This document shows positions 41,364 through 49,954 of a stretch of 64,000 nucleotides of DNA, one piece after another. Source of the DNA: Oleiharenicola lentus (lineage in GTDB: Bacteria > Verrucomicrobiota > Verrucomicrobiia > Opitutales > Opitutaceae). The position numbers and the translations under genes are program-made. Positions within the stretch are counted from its first letter, which is position 1. Every line of letters begins with the position of its first letter. The stretch spans positions 547,001 through 611,000 of the forward strand of contig NZ_SDHX01000002.1 of assembly GCF_004118375.1 (NCBI RefSeq), in the 5' to 3' direction. The notes beneath the pieces are model-generated. The model was not told the origin of the DNA, did not search any database, and saw only the letters and a program-made list of their open reading frames with translations.

Positions 41364-43568
41364 ATGAATCAGAAACACAATGTTACGGTGCCCGGTCTGG
41401 GCATCACGTTCTCCACCGGCACCTACGCCTCCCTCGCCAACGGCGCGGTCAACGTCAATGTCGGCGAGACCAACGTCTTCGTCACCGCCTGCGTCGCGCA
41501 GACCATGCGCCCCGGCCAGGACTTCTTCCCGCTCACCGTCGATTACCGCGACAAGTATGCCGCGGCCGGCCGTTTCCCGGGTGGCTACTTCAAGCGCGAG
41601 GGCCGTCCCTCCGAGAAGGAAATCCTGACCTCCCGCCTCTGCGACCGCCCCTGCCGCCCGCTCTTCCCCGAGGGCTTCCTCAATGAGGTGCAGATCATCG
41701 GCCAGCTCATGTCGGCCGACCAGCTGAACGACTCCGACATCCCGATGGTCAACGGCGCCAGCGCCGCCCTCGCGATCTCCGATATCCCGTGGAACGGGCC
41801 GATCGCCGCCGTCCGCGTCGGCCTCATCGACGGCGCCTTCGTCGCCAACCCGAACCTCGACCAGATGCAGTCCTCGTCGCTCGACCTGATCTACGTCGGC
41901 AACGAGAAGGACATGCTCATGATCGAGGGTTCCGCCGACCAGCTCCCCGAAGAGGAGTTCATCAAGGCGCTCGAGTTCGGCCACCAGTCCATCCAGCCGA
42001 TCATCGCCGCGATCAAGGAGCTCGTGAAGCTCGCCGGCAAGCCGAAGGCCACGTTCGCCCTCGTCGGCGCCACCCCCGAGGCCCGCGCCATCATCGAGCG
42101 CGTCGTCCCGACCGAGCGCATCGTCACCGCCATCTTCGGCCACGAAAAGGCCGTCCGCTCCGCCAACGTCAAGAAGCTCAAGGAGGAGGCCAAGGCCGCC
42201 CTCGTTGCCGAGCTGGGCGCCGACAAGTTCACCGACGTGGACCTGAACGTCGTGTTCGAGGACCTCCAATACAAGGCCTACCGCCAGAACGTCCTCGCCA
42301 AGGGCGTGCGCGCCGACGGCCGCGGCGAGAAGGCCCTTCGCCCGCTGAACGCGAGCGTCGGCGTCCTCCCCCGCGTGCACGGCTCCGCCACCTTCCAGCG
42401 CGGCGACACCCAGAACATCGCCATCACCACCCTCGGACCGACCAAGGAAGCCCAGGAGATGGACGGCCTCACCGGCGGCGCGACCTCCAAGTCGTTCATC
42501 CTCCACTACAACTTCCCCCCGTTCTCCGTGGGCGAGACCGGCCGCTTCACCGGCCCGGGCCGCCGCGAAATCGGCCACGGCGCGCTCGCCGAGCGCTCCC
42601 TCGTCCCCGTGCTCCCGCCCGAGGATGTCTTCCCCTACTCGATCCGCGTCGTCTCCGAGATCATGGCCTCCAACGGCTCGACCTCGATGGCCTCGATCTG
42701 CGGCGGCTGCCTCGCCCTCATGGACGCCGGCGTGCCGATCATCGCCCCCGTCGCCGGCATCAGCTGCGGTCTCATGACCGAGGCCAACGCCGACGGCTCG
42801 ATCAAGAAGTGGGTCACGATCACCGACATCCTCGGTGAAGAGGATCACTTCGGCGACATGGACTTCAAGGTCGCCGGCACCACCAAGGGCATCACCGGCT
42901 TCCAGCTGGACCTCAAGATCAACGGCCTGCCCTTCGAGATCGCCAAGGCCGCCATCATGCAGTGCCGCGAGGCCCGCATCGAGATCCTCAAGGTCATGCT
43001 CGGCTCCCTGCCGGCCCCCCGCAAGGACCTCAGCAAATATGCCCCGCGCATCCAGACGATCCAGATCGATCCCGAGAAGATCGGCCTGCTCATCGGGCCC
43101 GGCGGCAAGACCATCCGCCGCATCACCGAGACGACCGGCGCACAGATCGACATCGCCGAGGACGACTCCGGCAAGGTCTTCATCTACTCGAACAACGCCG
43201 ACGCCATGAACCGCGCCGTGCAGGAAATCGACGCCCTCTGCGGCGGCGGTTCCCAGATCGAGATCGGCAAGATCTACACCGGCCGCGTCACCGGCACCAA
43301 GGAGTTCGGCGCCTTCGTCGAGTGCCTCCCGGGCAAGGAAGGCCTCGTGCACATCTCGGAGCTCGCGGACTTCCGCGTGCGCCGCACCGAGGACGTCGTC
43401 AAGGTCGGCGACTCCATCACGGTGAAGTGCGTCGGCATCGACGAGCGTTCCGGCAAGGTCCGCCTCAGCCGCAAGGCCGCGATGAAGGAACTCGAGGAGC
43501 AGAAGCAGGCCGCCGGCGGTGAAGCCGCCCCGGCCGCCCCCGCCCCCGAGGCCCCCGCCGCCCAATAA
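41364..43568 (+). CDS. pnp: Polyribonucleotide nucleotidyltransferase
   Basis: PNPase, phosphorolytic 3'-5' RNA degradation, cytoplasmic trimer. The protein is 734 residues. Two RNase-PH-like cores (first with [20 protein letters not shown]; second with [20 protein letters not shown]), a helical linker, the KH domain ([20 protein letters not shown], about residues 570-620) and the S1 domain ([20 protein letters not shown], about 635-705) are complete. The C-terminus is a short Ala/Pro-rich tail. The start [13 protein letters not shown] has the family form. It follows rpsO as in many bacteria; a terminator follows it. Confidence 0.98.
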   Translation: MNQKHNVTVPGLGITFSTGTYASLANGAVNVNVGETNVFVTACVAQTMRPGQDFFPLTVDYRDKYAAAGRFPGGYFKREGRPSEKEILTSRLCDRPCRPLFPEGFLNEVQIIGQLMSADQLNDSDIPMVNGASAALAISDIPWNGPIAAVRVGLIDGAFVANPNLDQMQSSSLDLIYVGNEKDMLMIEGSADQLPEEEFIKALEFGHQSIQPIIAAIKELVKLAGKPKATFALVGATPEARAIIERVVPTERIVTAIFGHEKAVRSANVKKLKEEAKAALVAELGADKFTDVDLNVVFEDLQYKAYRQNVLAKGVRADGRGEKALRPLNASVGVLPRVHGSATFQRGDTQNIAITTLGPTKEAQEMDGLTGGATSKSFILHYNFPPFSVGETGRFTGPGRREIGHGALAERSLVPVLPPEDVFPYSIRVVSEIMASNGSTSMASICGGCLALMDAGVPIIAPVAGISCGLMTEANADGSIKKWVTITDILGEEDHFGDMDFKVAGTTKGITGFQLDLKINGLPFEIAKAAIMQCREARIEILKVMLGSLPAPRKDLSKYAPRIQTIQIDPEKIGLLIGPGGKTIRRITETTGAQIDIAEDDSGKVFIYSNNADAMNRAVQEIDALCGGGSQIEIGKIYTGRVTGTKEFGAFVECLPGKEGLVHISELADFRVRRTEDVVKVGDSITVKCVGIDERSGKVRLSRKAAMKELEEQKQAAGGEAAPAAPAPEAPAAQ

Positions 43569-43610
43569 GTGGAGCGCGTTGCGCCCCAACGCACATCTCT
43601 CCCCTCTTCA

Positions 43611-43640
43611 AGCCGCGTCTCCGGACGCGGCTTTTTCTTT
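43611..43640 (+). terminator. Intrinsic terminator after pnp
   Basis: AGCCGCGT (43611-43618) pairs with ACGCGGCT (43625-43632) around CTCCGG, followed by TTTTTCTTT. It ends 33 bp before the convergent gene's stop codon. A weaker hairpin GCGTTG/CAACGC lies shortly before it. Confidence 0.88.
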
Positions 43641-43672
43641 GCGCGGTGCAGGCGGTCCGGTGCATTTCCGCC

Positions 43673-44614
43673 CTATTTCTTCGGCCCGGCCTGCGAGGCA
43701 TCCTGCTCCTTCGCCTCCCCGAGAAACTTCAGGTCGCCGAGCTCCACCGTGCCCTTGCTCTCCTCGCCGCGCTTGAGCCGGCCGCTGTCCTGGCCGAAAT
43801 ACTTCGACGCCCCCTTCAGCATGGCGGCGAAGCTGTCGTCGAAGCGGTTGCCCGGCGCGCGCACGCTGACACGCGTCTGCCAGCGCAGCACCTTCTTCTG
43901 GTGGTTCACGAGCTGGTCGAAGTCGTAGGCCGAGACGATGATGTAGTAGCGCGACTCCTCAATATCGGCCATGAGATCGTTGTAACGGTCCCCGCCTCCG
44001 GCCCAGCGCCGGATGTCGTCGGAGTCGTTGATGTCGTCGAGATAGCCCAGCAGCCGGGCGTTGGGCAGGTTGATCTGGTCCCGGGCGCGGTTCTCCGCCA
44101 TCAGCATCAGCATGGCGCTCTCGTCCGTCCCGCCGCCACCACCCGCCCCGTCGGTTGGCACCGCCGACATGTTGCGCTCCATGCTGCCCATCCCCTGCGG
44201 TCCGTTGCCCGCCATGGAGGTGGCCACCTGATTCACCGCCTGGCTGTAGTTGCCGCTGTTGAAGGCGATCGTCGTGCCCCAGTGCAGCACGATCATCAGA
44301 TCCGCCTGCTTGGCACTTTGGGCGTAATGGTAATTTTGCTGCGCGAGCAACCGGGCGGCAATCTGCGCCACCTCCGGGTAGGTTACCCGATCCACCGTGA
44401 CATCACTGCCCGTGCCGGCGATGCGCCCGCCATTGGCCAGGCCGTAGAACTCCGGCTTGAAGGAGCCGTCCTTCTGCCGCTCGCGCTTATAATCCTTCGC
44501 AGCCCGCGCGTAAACCGCCGTGGCCACCGTCTCGTCGGCGGCCAAAACGGTTGATGAAACAACCCCGGCGACCAGCACCGAAAAAATGATCCTGCTGCAA
44601 GATATGCGCCTCAT
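43673..44614 (-). CDS. Exported protein of unrecognised paralogous family, member A1
   Basis: The protein is 313 residues with a Sec signal peptide (FSVLVAGVVSSTVLA-ADE). The mature chain has the family pattern: TVATAVYARAAKDYKRE, ANGGRIAG, a segment HYAQSAKQADLMIVLHWGT, then a variable Gly/Ser-rich insert, NLPNARLLGYLDDI, RRWAGGGDRYNDLMADIEES, YYIIVSAYDFDQL, WQTRVSVRAPGN, YFGQDSGRLKRGE and KGTVELGDLKFLGEA. I do not recognise the family. A-type members carry INLPNA and RRWAGGG or QRWAGGG and are closer to 45672 than to the two B-type genes. It is the last gene of four that overlap by 4 bp. Probably periplasmic or outer-membrane associated. Confidence 0.8.
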   Translation of the reverse strand: MRRISCSRIIFSVLVAGVVSSTVLAADETVATAVYARAAKDYKRERQKDGSFKPEFYGLANGGRIAGTGSDVTVDRVTYPEVAQIAARLLAQQNYHYAQSAKQADLMIVLHWGTTIAFNSGNYSQAVNQVATSMAGNGPQGMGSMERNMSAVPTDGAGGGGGTDESAMLMLMAENRARDQINLPNARLLGYLDDINDSDDIRRWAGGGDRYNDLMADIEESRYYIIVSAYDFDQLVNHQKKVLRWQTRVSVRAPGNRFDDSFAAMLKGASKYFGQDSGRLKRGEESKGTVELGDLKFLGEAKEQDASQAGPKK

Positions 44615-45675
44615 TTGCTCTCCTCCTTCTCGGTTGGCTCTGTTTCCTCATCGGCCGGCTCATTCGCGGGCTGCTCTTCTACCTCCTGATTTCTGGCCTC
44701 GCCGAGGTACTTCAGCTCGCCCAACTCGACCGTGCCCTTCGTCCCTTCGCCGCGGACGAGCTTGCCGCTGTTCTGTCCGAAATACAGCGAGGCGTTCTTC
44801 AACATCGCCAGATAGGTGTCGTTGAAACTGTTGCCCGGCGAACGCACACTCACCCGCGTTTGCCAGAGCAGCTTCTTCTTTTTCTTCTGCTCCAGCTCAG
44901 GCAGGTCGTAGGCCGAAACCACAATATAGTAGCGCGACTCCTCGATGTCGCCGATCAGGTCGTTGTAGCGGTCCCCGCCCCCGGCATAGCGGCGGATGTC
45001 GTTGGCGTCCGCGAGATCGTCCACATAGCCGAGCACCCGTGCGTTCGCCTCGTTCAACCGGTCGCGCACCCGGTCATCGGACAGCGACTGGACAAAGGAG
45101 CTCTCCACCGAGTTGGCGGCGGTAACCACCGCCATCTCCTCATTGGTGGCCCATTGGATGCTGCGGTTTAATCCGTTGGTCGCGTTCTTGGACAGATCCT
45201 GGCCTTCGTAAATGGGTCTGGCGGCATACTCATCAAAGGGGGCCGGATTGTTCAGTTTATACTGGTCCATGCCGAGCGAAGCCATCGCGGAACGCAGGGA
45301 TGCGACATTCTGTTGTTGGTGCATGCCGTTGGGCGCGATTGTGCTGCCCCAGTTCAGGACCAGGAGCAGCTTCGCCTGCTCCTTTGTCTGGGCCAGATGG
45401 TAGTTCTGCGTCGTGAGCAACTGCCGGGTGATCCCCGCCACCTCCAGGTAGGTGACCTTTTCCACCGTGATATCGCTCGCGGTGCCCTCGATCCGACCGC
45501 CTTCGGTCATGGCATAGAACTCGGGCTTGTAGCTGCCGTCCTTGGCCTTCTCGCGCTTGTAGCCCTTGCTGATGCGCGAATACACGGCCGTGGCGACGGT
45601 GTCCGCCGCCGGACAGAGCACCGCTCCAGCCAACACAAACATGATCGCCGTCATTCGGCCTGCCTGGGGGTTCAT
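44611..45675 (-). CDS. Exported protein of unrecognised paralogous family, member B1
   Basis: The protein is 354 residues with a signal peptide (MTAIMFVLAGAVLCPAA). It is B-type: it shares VRDRLNEANARVLGYVDDLA and RRYAGGGDRYNDLIGDIEES with the gene at 46616, and has a longer middle insert (QQQNVASLRSAMASLGMDQY) than the A type. The rest follows the family pattern (LLLVLNWGSTIAPNGMH, YYIVVSAYDLPEL, WQTRVSVRSPGNSFN, YFGQNSGKLVRGEGTKGTVE). The C-terminus is acidic (PADEETEPTEKEESK). GGAGAGCAAATG at its end forms both its last codons and the ribosome site plus start of member A1. Function unknown. Confidence 0.8.
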   Translation of the reverse strand: MNPQAGRMTAIMFVLAGAVLCPAADTVATAVYSRISKGYKREKAKDGSYKPEFYAMTEGGRIEGTASDITVEKVTYLEVAGITRQLLTTQNYHLAQTKEQAKLLLVLNWGSTIAPNGMHQQQNVASLRSAMASLGMDQYKLNNPAPFDEYAARPIYEGQDLSKNATNGLNRSIQWATNEEMAVVTAANSVESSFVQSLSDDRVRDRLNEANARVLGYVDDLADANDIRRYAGGGDRYNDLIGDIEESRYYIVVSAYDLPELEQKKKKKLLWQTRVSVRSPGNSFNDTYLAMLKNASLYFGQNSGKLVRGEGTKGTVELGELKYLGEARNQEVEEQPANEPADEETEPTEKEESK

Positions 45676-46619
45676 TTGCTCTCCTTGGTTTGGGATTCTA
45701 CAGGTTTGTCCTTCACTTCGCCGAGGAACTTCAGATCGCCGAGCTCAACCTTCGCCTTTTCCTGTTCCGTCCGTACGAGCTTGCCGCTGTCGCGGCCAAA
45801 GTAGGGCGAAGCGCTCTTCAGCATGGGCACAAAGCTTTGGTCAAAGCTGTTGCCCGGTGAGCGCACGCTCACGCGGGTCTGCCACAACAGCCGCTTCTTG
45901 CCGCCCTTCAGCAGCTCGGGAAAATCGTAGGCGGTGATGACAATATAGTAGCGGGGTTCCTCGAGCTCGGCGAGGAGGTCGTTGTAGTTGTCCCCGCCAC
46001 CCGCCCAGCGCTGGATGCCGTCGGCCTCGTTGATCGCATCGAGATAGCCGAGGATCTTCGCATTGGGCAGGTTGATGTCGTCGCGGACCTTGTTCTCCAT
46101 CCGCAGCATGAGGAGATACTCGGCCATCGCATCGACTTTGGTCGAGGGCTCGCCCATGGCGATATCCCTCTCAGCTGCCCCCGACTGATTCGCATACATC
46201 TTGTCCTTCGCCAACATCTCGGCTGCACGGGACAATTGCTGGACCGCATAGTTGTAGTTCATGCCGTTGAAACTGAGCGTCTCCCCCCAGTTCAGGACGA
46301 GCAGCAGCTTCGCCTGCTCCTTGGACTGCGCGTAATGGTAGTTCTGTTGCGCCAGAAAGCGGGCGGTGATTTCCGCGACCTCGGGATAGGTCACCCGGTC
46401 GATCGTGTTGTCGCTGGTGGTGCCCGCGATGCGCCCGCCGTTGCTCAGCGCGTAGTATTCCTCTTTGTAGCTACCGTCCTTGGCCTGGGCGCGCTGGTAA
46501 CCGCTGCCGACACGCGCATAGACCGTCGTGGCCACCGTATCGGCGGCGGCAAGGCCGCTTCCGACGAAAACCAGGGGCGCCAGCACCGCCGCCCGCAGAC
46601 CAGCCTGGACCCGCTTCAT
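45672..46619 (-). CDS. Exported protein of unrecognised paralogous family, member A2
   Basis: The protein is 315 residues with a signal peptide (AAVLAPLVFVGSGLA-AAD). It is A-type, as in the gene at 43673: DDINLPNAKILGYLDAI, QRWAGGGDNYNDLLAELEEP, HYAQSKEQAKLLLVLNWGE. The C-terminal segment is YFGRDSGKLVRTEQEKAKVE then LGDLKFLGEVKDKPV. Its ATG overlaps the preceding stop by ATGA, preceded by GTGGAGCC. The pair B2-A2 followed by B1-A1 indicates duplication of a two-gene unit. Function unknown; the strong conservation of the Tyr/Asp-rich YYIV-AYDF block suggests a structural or ligand-binding core. Confidence 0.8.
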   Translation of the reverse strand: MKRVQAGLRAAVLAPLVFVGSGLAAADTVATTVYARVGSGYQRAQAKDGSYKEEYYALSNGGRIAGTTSDNTIDRVTYPEVAEITARFLAQQNYHYAQSKEQAKLLLVLNWGETLSFNGMNYNYAVQQLSRAAEMLAKDKMYANQSGAAERDIAMGEPSTKVDAMAEYLLMLRMENKVRDDINLPNAKILGYLDAINEADGIQRWAGGGDNYNDLLAELEEPRYYIVITAYDFPELLKGGKKRLLWQTRVSVRSPGNSFDQSFVPMLKSASPYFGRDSGKLVRTEQEKAKVELGDLKFLGEVKDKPVESQTKESK

Positions 46620-47644
46620 GGCTCCACCTCCTCGTCGGACGCGGCCTCATCTTCCTGGGCCGGCTGCTCCGCGACCGGTTCCTTGGCCTCGCCGAGATAC
46701 TTCAGCTCGCCCAACTCGACCGTGCCCTTCGTCTCCTCGCCTCGGACAAGCTTGCCGCTGTTCTGTCCGAAATACAGCGAGGCGTTCTTCAACATCGCCA
46801 GGTAGGTGTCGTCGAAATTGTTGCCCGGCGAACGCACGCTCACCCGGGTATGCCACAGCAGCTTCCTCTTTTTCTTCTGCTCCAGCTCCTTGAAATCGTA
46901 GGCCGAGACCACGATGTAGTAGCGAGACTCCTCGACGTCACCGATGAGGTCGCTGTAACGGTCGCCGCCACCCGCATAGCGGTGGATGCCGTTGGCGGCG
47001 GCCAGGTCGTCCACGTAGCCCAGAACGCGCGCATTTGCCTCGTTCAGCCGGTCCCGGACCCGGTCATCCACCAGAGATTGGAGAAAGGAACCCTCGACCG
47101 AGCCCGCGGCACTGACCACGGCCATTTCCTCGTTGGTCGCAAACTGCGGGCTCCTGTTGAAACCGGCCGCGGCGTTCTTCGCGACATCCTGGCCGCCATA
47201 GGTGGAGGTGACCGTTTGATTCGCGGTGGCCGAGGTTTCGCCGAGCGCCGCCAGCGCGGCCCGGGCGGAGGCGACATTCATCTCCTTGTGCATGCCATTG
47301 GGTGCAATCGTGCTGCCCCAATTCAGCACCAAAAGCAGCGTCGCCTGCTCCTTCGTCTCCGCCAGATGATAGCTTTGCGTGGCCAAAACTCGCCGTGCTA
47401 TCTGCGCCACCTCACCATAACTGACCCGATCCACGGTGATGTCACTCGTTGTGCCATCGATCCGGCCGCCATTGGTCATGGCATAGTATTCCGGCATGAA
47501 GCTGCCGTCTTTGGCCTTCTCGCGCTTGTAGCCCTTGCTGACGCGTGAATAAACCGCGGTGGCAACCGTCTCGGCGGCGACAGCAAAGGTGACGGCCAGC
47601 AAAAGGCCACCAGCCAGCGCGGCGGTGCGAAAGCGGAGACGCAT
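46616..47644 (-). CDS. Exported protein of unrecognised paralogous family, member B2
   Basis: The protein is 342 residues with a signal peptide (TAALAGGLLLAVTFAVAA-E). It is the first gene of the four-gene unit and B-type (VRDRLNEANARVLGYVDDLA; HRYAGGGDRYSDLIGDVEES; HTRVSVRSPGNNFDDTY). The C-terminus is acidic (EDEAASDEEVEP). No Shine-Dalgarno precedes the ATG at 47644, although a strong one with an ATG in another frame is found 110 bp upstream at 47753. Likely co-translated with the downstream three genes. A fifth, more distant member is at 62530. Function unknown. Confidence 0.8.
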   Translation of the reverse strand: MRLRFRTAALAGGLLLAVTFAVAAETVATAVYSRVSKGYKREKAKDGSFMPEYYAMTNGGRIDGTTSDITVDRVSYGEVAQIARRVLATQSYHLAETKEQATLLLVLNWGSTIAPNGMHKEMNVASARAALAALGETSATANQTVTSTYGGQDVAKNAAAGFNRSPQFATNEEMAVVSAAGSVEGSFLQSLVDDRVRDRLNEANARVLGYVDDLAAANGIHRYAGGGDRYSDLIGDVEESRYYIVVSAYDFKELEQKKKRKLLWHTRVSVRSPGNNFDDTYLAMLKNASLYFGQNSGKLVRGEETKGTVELGELKYLGEAKEPVAEQPAQEDEAASDEEVEP

Positions 47645-47750
47645 GGGGATCAGGGGTTCGGCCGGCCGAATTGGCCCCTTCGGCAGCCGGGGGTGTGGGT
47701 GTGCAGGGAAACTGTTTCGGTGACTCGTTCAAGCCAAGGCTGTTCCGGGC

Positions 47751-47762
47751 CATTTGCTCTCC
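47751..47762 (-). promoter_or_regulatory. Ribosome site and ATG in the leader of the paralogue array
   Basis: Minus-strand GGAGAGCAAATG is identical to the two gene junctions at 44612-44623 and 45673-45684, where it starts the next paralogue. Here its ATG at 47753 opens a 103-codon frame that overlaps member B2 in another frame. It may be a remnant of a lost upstream copy or a real translated leader. Confidence 0.45.
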
Positions 47763-47824
47763 CTATAGAATAGACTAGCCCTACCCATTTCGACCCCGGA
47801 CGAGGGCGGTCTGGCCCACAGGGG

Positions 47825-48613
47825 TTACTCCACCTCGACGAGTCTTTGAATGTGATGCTCCGGAATGGCGGCCAAGGATCCATCAGGCCGCGCGATCAGC
47901 ACCTGACCGCTCGCGTCGATGCCGGCGAAGGCCCCCTCCGTTTCCGGCAGATCGGTCTCTGCCACCGCCTCCAGCCACACGTGGCGTCGCGGCCCCCAGC
48001 AGGGGTTCAGCTCCGGCACAAGGCCGGCAAGGCGCGTCGCAGCAAACTCCTCGTGTGCACGGCGGATGCCGTCCAACACGGGCTCGATCAGCTGCCCCGG
48101 ACCGGTCAGGGCGCGGTCGCAGTGATCGAGCAGTCGCCCGGCGCTGTAACGCAGGGTGTGATCCTCCAGCCAGGGCCGGTTCGTGATGTTGATGCCGATG
48201 CCCACCAGCAGCGTGCGCGGGCCGCCCTGTTCCACCAGGATGCCGCCCACCTTGCGCGGGCCGATCATCAGGTCGTTGGGCCACCGCAGCCGCAGGTCCT
48301 CCACGCCCAGTTCCGTCAAGGCGAGCAACGCGCCCCGGCCGATCGCGAGCGCAAATCCCCGCCACGCCGCCGCGTTGCCGTCAAAGGGCACGACCGCGGT
48401 CAGGTAGAGCCCGCCGACATCGGAGGTGAAGGTCCGCTCGCGCTGTCCGCGTCCCCCGGTCTGATGCGCGGCGACTACGGCCGCCCAGGCCGGCAGATCG
48501 GCGGCGATCCGCTGCGTCGAGTCAGCCTGCTCCAGCCGCTGCACCGCCCAGCCGGCTTCCGGGAAGGCGGCAAGGGTGATGGGAGGCGGGGCGATGGCAT
48601 GAACCGGTTCCAC
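47825..48613 (-). CDS. birA: Biotin-[acetyl-CoA-carboxylase] ligase, monofunctional
   Basis: Attaches biotin via biotinyl-AMP to the lysine of carrier proteins. The protein is 262 residues. The biotin/ATP motif is GGRGQRERTF, and RLRWPNDLMIGPRKVGGILV contains the catalytic lysine segment. The C-terminal SH3-like domain is present (AFAGIDASGQVLIARPDG). The helix-turn-helix domain of E. coli BirA is absent, so it should not be a repressor. The start is a GTG at 48613; the gene directly follows the Na+-pump beta subunit, one base after its stop. Its position at the end of the biotin-dependent island suggests the carrier at 51576 as its main substrate. Confidence 0.93.
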   Translation of the reverse strand: MEPVHAIAPPPITLAAFPEAGWAVQRLEQADSTQRIAADLPAWAAVVAAHQTGGRGQRERTFTSDVGGLYLTAVVPFDGNAAAWRGFALAIGRGALLALTELGVEDLRLRWPNDLMIGPRKVGGILVEQGGPRTLLVGIGINITNRPWLEDHTLRYSAGRLLDHCDRALTGPGQLIEPVLDGIRRAHEEFAATRLAGLVPELNPCWGPRRHVWLEAVAETDLPETEGAFAGIDASGQVLIARPDGSLAAIPEHHIQRLVEVE

Positions 48614-48614
48614 T

Positions 48615-49781
48615 TCAGATGATGCCGAGACCCTTCAGGATCGAGAGCATGATGGCGGCGGCCATGACCGAACCGATCTGGCCGCCGGTGTTGGCGCCCA
48701 TGGCGTGCATGAGCAGGTGGTTTTGCTTGTTCCAGCGCTGGCCTTCGTTCTGCACAAGCCGCGCGGCCATCGGGTAGGCCGAGATGCCGGCCGCGCCGAC
48801 CATGGGGTTCACTTTGCCGCCGGAGAGGTAATACCAGAGCTTGCCCAGCAGCACGCCACCGGCTGTGTCGGTGACAATCGCCAGCAACCCGAGGCCAAAT
48901 ACCATCAACGTCTGGACCTTCAGGAACTCGGGGCCGTTCATCGTGCCGCCGATGGCGAGGCCGAGGAACAGCGTGGAGATGTTGGCGATCTCGTTCTCGC
49001 TCGCCTTGGTCAGGCGCGAGACGGCGCCGCTGACCTTCATGAAGTTTCCGAGCATCACCATGCCCATCAGCGGCAGGCCCTTCGGGGCGATGATGCCCGT
49101 GATGGCGGTCACGATCAGCGGAAACGCGATGAGCGCGGCCTTGGAAACCTTGCCGCGGCCGCTGGGCATCGGCGTGGCACGCTCCTTCTGCGTCGTGAGC
49201 AGGCGCATGATCGGCGGTTGCAGGATCGGCACCAGGGCCATGTAGGAATAGGCCGCCACCGCCAGCGCGCCGACCATCGCGGTCGGGATCTTGTTCAGGC
49301 CGGCAAATAGGTTCGAAACGTAGATCACGGTCGGGCCGTCGCAGGCGCCGATGACGGCCACCGACACGGCCTCCTCCTTCGTAAATCCGAGCATCAGCGC
49401 CACGATCAGCGTCAGGAAGATGCCGAGCTGCCCGGCCGCGCCGAACAGCAACAGCTTGGGATTCGAGAGCAGCGGCGTGAAATCGGTCATCGAGCCGATC
49501 GCGATGAAGATCAGCAGCGGGAACAGCTCGTTGCCGATGCCCATGTTGTAGAGCGAGCGCAGCACCCCCTCGTGGTCCATGACCTCGCTGAGGGGAAGGT
49601 TGGCCAGCAGGCAGCCGAAGCCGATGGGCAGCAGCAGCAGCGGTTCCACGTCCTTGGCAATCGCGAGGTAGAACATCGCGAACGCGATGGCGATCATCAC
49701 GAGGTTGGGCCCGCCGTGCGCGGCGAGGTGGCGGCAGCCCTCGGCGAGGGCCGACAGTCCGGCGAGGATGGCGTCGATCAT
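48615..49781 (-). CDS. mmdB: Na+-translocating decarboxylase beta subunit
   Basis: Membrane subunit of the OadB/MmdB/GcdB family that takes carboxyl groups from carboxybiotin and drives Na+ export. The protein is 388 residues with about ten membrane segments. The family hallmark is VIGACDGPTVIYVSNLFAG, with the Asp needed for Na+ binding, and a further conserved block is LGANTGGQIGSVMAAAI-like MGANTGGQIGSVMAAA at the end. Length is normal to slightly short. The start at 49781 follows the stop of the small gamma-like gene by one base. Which decarboxylase it serves (oxaloacetate or methylmalonyl-CoA) is decided by the neighbours, where MmdA and the mutase favour methylmalonyl-CoA. Confidence 0.94.
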   Translation of the reverse strand: MIDAILAGLSALAEGCRHLAAHGGPNLVMIAIAFAMFYLAIAKDVEPLLLLPIGFGCLLANLPLSEVMDHEGVLRSLYNMGIGNELFPLLIFIAIGSMTDFTPLLSNPKLLLFGAAGQLGIFLTLIVALMLGFTKEEAVSVAVIGACDGPTVIYVSNLFAGLNKIPTAMVGALAVAAYSYMALVPILQPPIMRLLTTQKERATPMPSGRGKVSKAALIAFPLIVTAITGIIAPKGLPLMGMVMLGNFMKVSGAVSRLTKASENEIANISTLFLGLAIGGTMNGPEFLKVQTLMVFGLGLLAIVTDTAGGVLLGKLWYYLSGGKVNPMVGAAGISAYPMAARLVQNEGQRWNKQNHLLMHAMGANTGGQIGSVMAAAIMLSILKGLGII

Positions 49782-49782
49782 G

Positions 49783-49935
49783 TCAGGTGCCCTCCTTGTC
49801 GCCGGCGGGCTTTTCGGGACGCACCGGCAGCAGCCGTGTGAGCAGGCCGATCAGCAGGGTGAGCAGGTAGAGGGTCAACATGGTGCCGCCCATGCCGACG
49901 AGCAGAAGAGTGAGACCGAAGGTCCAGGTGTCCAT
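49783..49935 (-). CDS. Small OadG-like (gamma) membrane subunit
   Basis: The protein is 50 residues, short enough to be missed by length filters. It begins MDTWTFGLTLLLVGMGGTML and has one membrane helix followed by a basic LTRLLPVRPEKPAG tail. The G-L-x-x-x-x-x-G-M-G-x pattern is that of the N-terminal helix of OadG/MmdD, which binds the beta subunit and helps complex assembly. There is no C-terminal alpha-binding domain. It lies between terC and mmdB with gaps of 19 and 1 bp. Veillonella methylmalonyl-CoA decarboxylase also has an additional tiny subunit (MmdE), although that one resembles the C-terminus of MmdD. Confidence 0.75.
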   Translation of the reverse strand: MDTWTFGLTLLLVGMGGTMLTLYLLTLLIGLLTRLLPVRPEKPAGDKEGT

Positions 49936-49954
49936 GGTGGGAAACGGTTGCGGT

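Noticed and set aside
41292-43589. A 765-codon open frame on the minus strand opposite pnp
   Set aside because: It is the antisense shadow of a certain pnp gene; its composition is rich in Val, Gly, Asp and Glu repeats produced by GC-rich codons and it has no recognised motif.
47442-47753. 103-codon minus-strand frame starting at the strong GGAGAGCAAATG site
   Set aside because: It overlaps member B2 in another frame and its sequence is Pro/Arg-rich without family features. The start site itself is reported as a leader element, not as a gene.
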